This document shows positions 30,676 to 35,756 of a stretch of 35,756 bases of DNA, one piece after another (position 1 is the first letter of the stretch; every line of letters starts with the position of its first letter). Position numbers and translations under genes: made by a program. Origin of the DNA: Bremia lactucae (taxonomy: Eukaryota > Oomycota > Peronosporomycetes > Peronosporales > Peronosporaceae). The notes beneath the pieces were generated by a model. It searched no databases. It saw only the letters and a list, made by a program, of their open reading frames with translations, and was not told where the DNA came from. Location: NCBI RefSeq assembly GCF_004359215.1, contig NW_027152029.1, positions 1,197,439-1,233,194 of the forward strand, written 5' to 3'.

Positions 30676-31662
30676 TCTCAAATGAACTAGCAGAAGTAGC
30701 GTTGTGAGAAGAAACAGGGGGTAAAGTACCACCCATGATTTCTTTCTCACGCATCGAAACGGAATGCTGATAAATGCGGCGCGAAAATTTCGCCTCGTAT
30801 TGGTCGGGCGTTTCATTCGAACGCAACACGACCTGGACCGAGAAAATACGCCCAAGCGATTTTCCCTGAGCCCTCCATGATTTAAAGACGCCATAATAAT
30901 ATGTGCGTCTAGAAGAGCGCGCTCTAGGAGCGACGCTCTTGGCCCGTTTAAACGAGGCCATATAGATAGAGGGGGCATCAATGATATGCCACCCATCACA
31001 TAGCCACGTTCAAAACGACTGGCTTGTGACTCCGACTGAGCACGTTCACGTGTCGTTGGTGGAGCTTTACGTTCAGGCCCTTCTGCGTCAGACCTTTTGT
31101 GAATGACGGTCTGAGCATAAGGCGTTGTGATTATACCCAACGGAAAAGCGGCTGCGCCTTTATGGGTAGCGCTCTCATTACCTGTCGCTGCGCTATCCAG
31201 CGCAGAAGACGAGACAGCATTGCTGTCTCCATGTTGCGAGCCATGAGAGAAGTTGGATGGACAATAATGCGCCATCATCCTTCCTCATGAGCTCGTTGTC
31301 CGCATCACTACTATGAGGTGACAGCAACGGTGTCGACTCATTGTAGTCGACAATGAGCGACGGATCAACATCCTCACTTTTAAAGTGGAATTGACCCTTA
31401 AGCCCCGTAAACGCGACAGCAGCAGTTCCTGTCGGCGTTTCGACTAAGGCATTAGACGCTGCCAGTGAGTTAACACGGCGCGTGCGCTAAGTGCGAGGTT
31501 GAGTGGGCGTCTTCGCAGACGACCCACCAACGTGGCACCTTCTTGGTGGCATCTTTGGCGCCGTGTATGGAAACACATGTCGCTAGAGTAGTTGAGTGAA
31601 CTAGCGGCGCGTAAAGCTGCTCGCAGTTCCTCGCTCCTATTTGACGAATTTAAAATGTACAT
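30661..31662 (-). pseudogene. Antisense accessory gene of Gypsy family B (copy in B1)
   Basis: ATG at 31662 lies about 20 bp from the 3' LTR. Frame one (31662-31444) starts MYILNSSNRSEELRAALRAA. A second frame (about 31444-31280) reads HFKSEDVDPSLIVDYNESTP, acidic and Ser-rich. A third (31278-30960) starts MMAHYCPSNFSHGSQHGDSN. The last (about 30961-30640) reads MASFKRAKSVAPRARSSRRT, YYYGVFKSWRAQGKSLGR and ETPDQYEAKFSRRIYQHSVS. Layout (acidic N-part, basic aromatic C-part with KRAK, FxxW, GR and SxRE positions) resembles the family A antisense gene, but homology is not proven. It is antisense to pol. Frameshifts make this copy non-functional if it is a single protein. Confidence 0.55.
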
Positions 31663-31671
31663 TCGTTCTTT

Positions 31672-31683
31672 AAGGGGGGATGG
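31672..31683 (+). promoter_or_regulatory. Polypurine tract of B1
   Basis: AAGGGGGGATGG directly before the 3' LTR. Confidence 0.85.
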
Positions 31684-32214
31684 TTTAACGGGCTAAAGTT
31701 GCCCTAATGTATCACAGTTCCCATTAAGTACACTCGGTGTACTTAAGGGGATAGTCAATTACTTAAACTAGTAAATAGACTCAGCACTCGAGTGTGGTTT
31801 ACATTTGTGACTAACCTTTGTGGATGTGATGGACATGGGTGCATTCACATTAGGAGGGATGACGCCTAGCGTCATCCGTTACGCGAGGTATCTAGAAAGA
31901 TACGCTCGCAATACATATTAGTGTTATCTATAGAGATGACATTTTGATTGGTAAAAAACGGTATTTATATATAATGCGATCAAATATAAATCAGTCTGAT
32001 AAATACTTTCTACTTAGTAAGTGCGCACGAGAAACCGGATTACCGCTCCCGTAACGACACTTAACTAAAGTACTTAGTGCGTTGGGTGAAGTCGCTAACG
32101 CGCCCACCACAACTACCTCACTGCACGCAAGAGAAGCTGGTTAAACTGCTTCGTCGCTGTGCTAGGGTGTGTGTCTAAGTAGAGCGTGGCCGCATTACAC
32201 CGTGCCCGCCTACA
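31684..32214 (+). mobile_element. 3' LTR of B1
   Basis: 531 bp, ends CCTACA, then Copia LTR sequence resumes at 32215. Hairpins at 31724-31746 and near 31857-31877 correspond to those in the inverted LTR. Confidence 0.9.
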
Positions 32215-32310
32215 TTAGGACAGGCTAATTAGTGAGGCACAAGTAGGATTAAGATAATACATATAAGTTTCCCATTTACTACTTCGTTCGTAAGCTACAC
32301 CATTCTAACA
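32215..32310 (+). mobile_element. Copia 3' LTR, right part
   Basis: Aligns with the last part of the 5' LTR (15793-15883): GGACAGGCTAATT, CACAAGTAGGATTAAGATAA and the end CTAACA. Together with 20375-20503 it shows that the family B block lies inside the Copia 3' LTR. Confidence 0.85.
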
Positions 32311-32315
32311 ACACA

Positions 32316-32516
32316 AGCTTGAGCACTAGTTGCCGTGTAATTCTCCTACTCGCCAAGTCAATTCAACCCGAACTAGATAAGCTATACGAGCTTGTATGAC
32401 TCGCCGAATGAAAATACATTTAGGTCGGTAGAATCAAGTCCTCTTCCAGCTTTCAAATCTTTATCTGGCTTACGGAGCTAGGTAGCTCTACACAAAATGC
32501 AGTTATGGAATTTTTC
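32316..32516. other. Short unassigned spacer between the Copia element and A2
   Basis: No recognisable gene or repeat. It should be the right-hand continuation of the Copia target sequence at 15271-15580. Confidence 0.4.
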
Positions 32517-32955
32517 TGTAACGGGGCACTGCCGACTTGTACTGCTTCAGTACAAGTCCACTTCGCACTGCCTCAGTGCGAGTGGTGCCTCACGTCACTT
32601 CATGTACACTAGTACGTGCAGAGGAAGACTCTCTTTACAAGATTTGCTTTAAAGAGGGTTAAAAGTAAACTGTATTTAACATAAATAAATTCTTTTGTCT
32701 ATCTACTTAAGACTAACTTAATTATAAACTAATACAAAACATGTACTTAAAGTCTTAACTGTCTTTCTCTTTGCGCGCGTCCAGCGCTGACTGGACCGCG
32801 GAGAAAGTAGATTTAATGGTCTATATCTACCAATGGATAAGCTTTTAGAATATTACCATGTAAAGTAATATTCTCCAAATATTATCTACCTTTTAGATAA
32901 TATACTAATTAACAACCTTTAAGTGTTAATTTTATGTAACGATACACCCCTTACA
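32517..32955 (-). mobile_element. 3' LTR of A2
   Basis: TGTAACGGGG (32517) to CCCCTTACA (32955), 439 bp with inverted termini. Near its + strand left end it carries an 11-bp hairpin (32534-32544/32548-32558, loop CTT) and an 8-bp hairpin (32563-32570/32574-32581, loop CCT) side by side. The A1 LTRs show decayed versions. Confidence 0.85.
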
Positions 32956-32966
32956 TCACCCCTTCC
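32956..32966 (-). promoter_or_regulatory. Polypurine tract of A2
   Basis: On the - strand GGAAGGGGTGA lies directly upstream of the LTR. This fixes the element orientation as - and shows that the accessory gene is inside the element, on the opposite strand. Confidence 0.85.
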
Positions 32967-33069
32967 TTAATCGACAATCACTCTGACTGATATTGGGTAG
33001 AGTGGTCACTTCAAAACCACTTCATCAAAAACGATGTTGATTGGTCAGATTCATCATTTTTAATTTTGT

Positions 33070-34440
33070 CGCATGGTAAACAAGTCCATGCGGTATGCGA
33101 ATAGTGCGGCGCCTTCGGCTGCGGTTCATGCAGCCGCGGGTGACGCAGTATTGTCTCTTGCTGCAGACGTTCCGTCTGCCGTAGTGTCATCTTTTCCCGC
33201 AACTCAAAATGTTGCGGGTGCACGTGGTGATAAATATCACGTGAATGCGACCCCTCTTTAGAGGTCGACTAAAATGCGAGTCGGACGAAATGGCCGACTC
33301 GGGGAGAACAGAACATTTGCCTGATCATCGTCAGGCGGCTGACTGTGAGCCTTGGAATGAGGGGGCTCATTCGAGTAGACGTGCTGGAAGCATTCGCTAC
33401 AGCATATTCGGTTCCGACGATGATAATGATTCCTCATCGTCAGTGCCGTCACCCGCACATATTTCTGTTCGTGGTGATGACGATAGCGTAAGCCATCGTA
33501 ATAAAGTTCTTGTGGTACCCCTGCTTCAGTGGGTACCACTCAGGGGATCGTACAAGTGTCAACAATAAGCGAGATAAAGTCTCGCTTATGCAAGCCTGCA
33601 GCGCGTTCATTTGCAATGTCAAAGACATTGGACGCGAAGCCTGGCTTCAAAGACTTAACGCGATTCGCGTTAAGTTTGAAAAACGAACTCCAACCGGTGC
33701 AAGGTATAAATTGCATCGGCTGTCACGTGAGGCAGGACTTCCATGCCTCACGTGGGGTGATCCCTGTCCGTGTTGTGTTGACAACACGAAGTAAGTAAAA
33801 GGGGATGTCTAATCCCTTTCTTCGTCCTGGGGAAGGGCTCGCATCTCTATCGAGATGCGCGATGCGATTGACGTTTTGCAATTGATTTACAGGCGCCAGC
33901 GGCGCGTGTTTCCCGATGGGCCTTCTGAACCATCGGGTGGGTCTCGTCATACTGACGGACAAGGCCCTCAACGTCAACAATCAGCTGGGAACCTCGTTCC
34001 CAGCTGTCATGTGAAGGTGGATAACCGCGCCAATAAACAAGATAACTCGTTCGCTGCCCCTTCGTATCACGCTGGTTTTGGATACGTTCCACAAGGAAAC
34101 GTTGACCACCGTGGGAGTCCACCAAAGGTTGTGGTGGAGGAGGGAAAATTAGATCCGAACCGTATGTCGGATCTAATGTCGAGGATCGACAAAATCGATC
34201 ACTTCCTCCATGATTTGGAGGAGGGTCTTGAACACGAGCGCGGTAAGCGTCACTCGTTAGAGCAGACGGTGCAGGCTCATCATAGCGAATAGTTGGAAGA
34301 CAGTTCGAAGAGTGTGTACTCCATGTTGGAGTTCGAACGGAATTATCACGCTCTTCGTGATGAGCTGTCGTCAGCTCATCGCGGTTTCGAGGATCTTTAG
34401 ACCAGACATGAGAATCTCCAGATTCAGCATGAGAATCTGG
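33070..34440. repeat. Dense tiling of short hairpins
   Basis: Perfect stems of at least 8 bp (arms; loop length): 33196/33211 (8;7), 33277/33294 (8;9), 33416/33434 (8;10), 33512/33531 (9;10), 33565/33580 (10;5), 33654/33666 (9;3), 33724/33744 (11;9), 33769/33781 (8;4), 33840/33852 (8;4), 33912/33930 (8;10), 33982/33996 (11;3), 34148/34168 (10;10), 34359/34372 (9;4). Further stems of 6-7 bp at 33070, 33116, 33163, 33319, 33346, 33614, 34184, 34204, 34318 and 34345. With equal base use about 0.2 stems of 8 bp with loops 3-10 are expected in this length. Confidence 0.95.
33073..33794 (+). pseudogene. Antisense accessory gene of Gypsy family A (copy in A2)
   Basis: Read in three + frames: 33073-33261 (Ala-rich start MVNKSMRYANSAAPSAAVHA), 33245-33568 (acidic, GSDDDNDSSSS), and 33510-33794 ending KDIGREAWLQRLNAIRVKFE, GARYKLHRLSREAGLPCLTW, CPCC and a stop. 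The last part aligns without gaps to A1 8530-8676, with about 20 synonymous-only codon differences in 49 codons. The middle section present in A1 (about 8285-8490) is missing. It starts 118 bp inside the 3' LTR and ends about 50 bp before the end of the chromodomain frame on the opposite strand, so the two genes converge tail to tail. No known family recognised. Confidence 0.65.
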
Positions 34441-34479
34441 TTCGTGACCACAAGATCTTTTAAAGATTCTTAAAAAGGG
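33847..34479 (-). pseudogene. A2 pol linker and chromodomain
   Basis: One uninterrupted - frame runs from about 34479 to the stop at 33847. It begins with a hydrophilic linker, becomes Pro-rich (FPPPPQPLVDSHGGQ, about 34147-34103), and ends in a complete chromodomain: RFLVERIQNQRDTKGQRTSY, YWRGYPPSHDSWERGSQL, VDVEGLVRQYDETHP. The Y, W and W cage residues are present. It is joined to the integrase C-terminus by a frameshift at the A/T run near 34473-34480. Domain role: targeting of integration to modified chromatin (family knowledge). Confidence 0.9.
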
Positions 34480-35756
34480 TGGTCAGATCCGTCCTCGGAA
34501 AAAAATCCACGTACTGATATTGGGTGGAGCCGACCAACGTAAAAGGTAGGATGCGTTCGCATCCTTCGTGGCAATTCTATTGTGTACGCATTGCCTCTGC
34601 GATGCAGTACACGGAAAAGACCAATGAACTTGGGTAGTATTATACTGCTACCCTCGTTAGTGACTACACGCTTAGGTAAGTTTACCGTAGAGAGTAGTAC
34701 TAGGTCATTAATTTCAAATGAAAGAACGTTTGCTCTTCCATGTTCGTCTGCGTTCCGTTTCTGACGGTCCACTGCGTTAGCAATTGAATCTTGTACGAAA
34801 CGGATTACTGGTTCTCGAGTAAGCAGAAATTCTTCTGCTGACTCATTTGTTCTGTCTTTTTCAGTGCGTTTGTGCGCACTGCCATGAGAGTTTTCTCATC
34901 TTCGATGTCGATTGCTTCGACATCGAATTCACTCGCGTCTTTGGTAACTTCAACGCAAGATGAACACGAGTCACAAATGGTTTTGCTCGTGCGAGTTCGC
35001 TCCCCACCTAAAATAGAAGATCCCTCTAATTGGTGGGTATACGTGGATGGCTTAAGCTATTCACGAAGAAAAGGTGTATGCGTTGTAGACGCATGCACCG
35101 AATTATTCATGGCGAATTCGACCATCGGTAAAACTCGCTATAATTCGGGTACGATTGGACGTAACCTCGAAGTATATATTCGAGGGCGCGATTTTCGCGT
35201 TCCGTCTGACCATCTATCTCTGGATGATCAGAAGGTGACATAGTCAGCCGTGTTTCGAGAGATCGGAACACGGATTGCCAAAAGTCCGCCGTAAACCTTG
35301 GATCTCTATCCGAGACCAGTTCACGGGGCAACCCGTGGAGTTTGAATACCGTGTCGATAAAGACACGGGCACAGCCTGGAGCCGTGATCGACTCTAGTAC
35401 TGCAGCAAGATGTGCCATCTTGCTGAATTTGTCTACAAAAACAAGGATTCGATTGTTTTTGTGATCGTCTTCGGGAAATCCGAAGACGAAACCCATAGAT
35501 ACGGACTGCCAACACTCTACCAGAAGTGGTAGAGGTTGGAGAGGAGCACGGGATGAAGGGCTAGGCTTCACCCGTTGACATACCTCGCAAGCACGAATGT
35601 ACTTGCGCACAAACTGAAACTGGCGGGGCTAGTAAAAGTCGCGACTTACTGTGAGGTAAGTCCTCTCACGTCCACGATGCTCACTTTTTCGTGCATCGTG
35701 ACACTCATACATGATGCGCAAGCGCAAATCATTGTGAGTTGGGACGACGACACGTG
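34480..35756 (-). pseudogene. A2 integrase
   Basis: From the right edge: zinc-domain end (MRKYIRACEVCQRVKPSPSS, 35610-35551) and core (LVECWQSVSMGFVFGFPEDD, VFVDKFSKMAHLAAV, LPRELVSDRDPRFTADFW, DGQTERENRALEYILRGYVQ to 35107). The residue aligned with the first catalytic Asp of B1 (DFMF) is Gly here (GFVF), so strand transfer should fail; the second Asp and the Glu are present. After a frame change come VEFAMNNSVHAST (about 35120-35080), an acidic spacer, and the C-terminal domain 34772-34480 (ILPKFIGLFRVLHRRGNAYT, MRTHPTFYVGRLHPI). Hairpins with 8-11 bp arms run throughout. Confidence 0.9.
34549..35700. repeat. Hairpin tiling continues through integrase
   Basis: Perfect stems (left arm start/right arm start; arm length): 34549/34558 (7), 34862/34875 (7), 34901/34917 (11), 35248/35267 (7, extendable), 35349/35362 (7), 35403/35416 (10), 35465/35480 (10), 35515/35527 (8), 35643/35656 (7), 35673/35693 (8). 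Most lie inside conserved coding sequence. In A1 the equivalents of 35403 and 35465 are still visible but decayed (near 9656 and 9713). Confidence 0.95.

Larger units (their letters stand above)
24383..32214 (+). mobile_element. Full-length Ty3/Gypsy element B1 (family B), 7.8 kb, decayed
   Basis: 5' LTR 24383-24912, primer-binding site, gag, protease, RT, RNase H, integrase and chromodomain on +, antisense accessory gene on -, polypurine tract and 3' LTR 31684-32214. Its 5' LTR also serves as the 3' LTR of B2, a tandem arrangement typical of recombination between LTRs. Coding frames are broken, and the RT catalytic box reads FDN instead of FDD. Confidence 0.9.
15586..32310 (+). mobile_element. 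Ty1/Copia element interrupted by nested Gypsy family B DNA
   Basis: 5' LTR 15586-15883, primer-binding site 15884-15897, gag, protease, integrase, RT and RNase H in Copia order (15888-20314), polypurine tract, then a 3' LTR that stops at 20503 and resumes at 32215-32310. The 11.7 kb between (20504-32214) are Gypsy family B sequences. Without that block the Copia element is about 5 kb. About 80 bp of the 3' LTR are missing at the breakpoint. All genes carry frameshifts or stops. Confidence 0.85.
32517..35756 (-). mobile_element. Gypsy element A2 (family A), 3' half, continues beyond the window
   Basis: 3' LTR 32517-32955, polypurine tract 32956-32966 (read on -), antisense accessory gene on + (33073-33794), then on - chromodomain, linker, integrase C-terminus and integrase core up to the right edge. 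Better preserved than A1. The RT, gag and 5' LTR lie outside the window. Confidence 0.9.

Noticed and set aside
33855..34292. A + strand frame of 145 codons with a coiled-coil look
   Set aside because: The opposite strand carries an uninterrupted pol linker and a clear chromodomain over the same bases. The + continuation hits two stops within the coiled-coil stretch. Hairpin tiling makes antisense frames look plausible here, so I treat it as a shadow.

Overview
This window looks like repeat-rich nuclear DNA from a plant-associated oomycete (Phytophthora or downy-mildew type). That assignment is an inference from the chromodomain-bearing Ty3/Gypsy elements, their integrase and chromodomain wording, and the density of nested LTR retrotransposons; no cellular marker gene confirms it. 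I found no intact host gene. Almost everything recognisable is retrotransposon at different stages of decay.

Layout. 1-2150: rearranged Gypsy fragment (RT on +, RNase H on -, integrase C-terminus plus chromodomain on +) with a tRNA-Val-like sequence. 2150-4985: AT-rich spacer with fold-backs and a 52-bp inverted-repeat pair. 4985-6748: gag end and 5' LTR of a truncated Gypsy family B element (-). 7403-14223: family A Gypsy element A1 on the - strand, bounded by a perfect 5-bp target duplication (ATACT) and inserted into an older element. 15586-32310: a Ty1/Copia element (+) with short duplicated flanks. Its 3' LTR is split by a block of family B Gypsy DNA (20504-32214): an inverted LTR, a 5'-truncated element B2, then a full-length element B1 (24383-32214) that shares an LTR with B2. 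32517-35756: a second family A element (A2, - strand) running off the right edge.

Two features stand out. First, in all four places where the 3' end of a Gypsy element survives (A1, A2, B1, B2), an extra open reading frame lies between the end of pol and the 3' LTR on the strand opposite to pol, starting next to the LTR. A1 and A2 versions share a protein segment in which synonymous codon changes outnumber replacements, so the antisense frame appears to have been under protein-level selection. Second, the family A elements, and the antisense gene of family B, are tiled with short near-perfect hairpins (arms 6-11 bp, loops mostly 3-10 nt) every few tens of bases, running through conserved integrase codons as well as the antisense gene. 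This is far above chance and I know of no standard explanation.

All polyproteins in the window carry stops or frameshifts, so no element looks autonomous as read here. B1 and B2 share a 1.5-kb tract (antisense gene plus most of the LTR) that is almost identical while sequence on both sides differs, which suggests gene conversion or an assembly effect.
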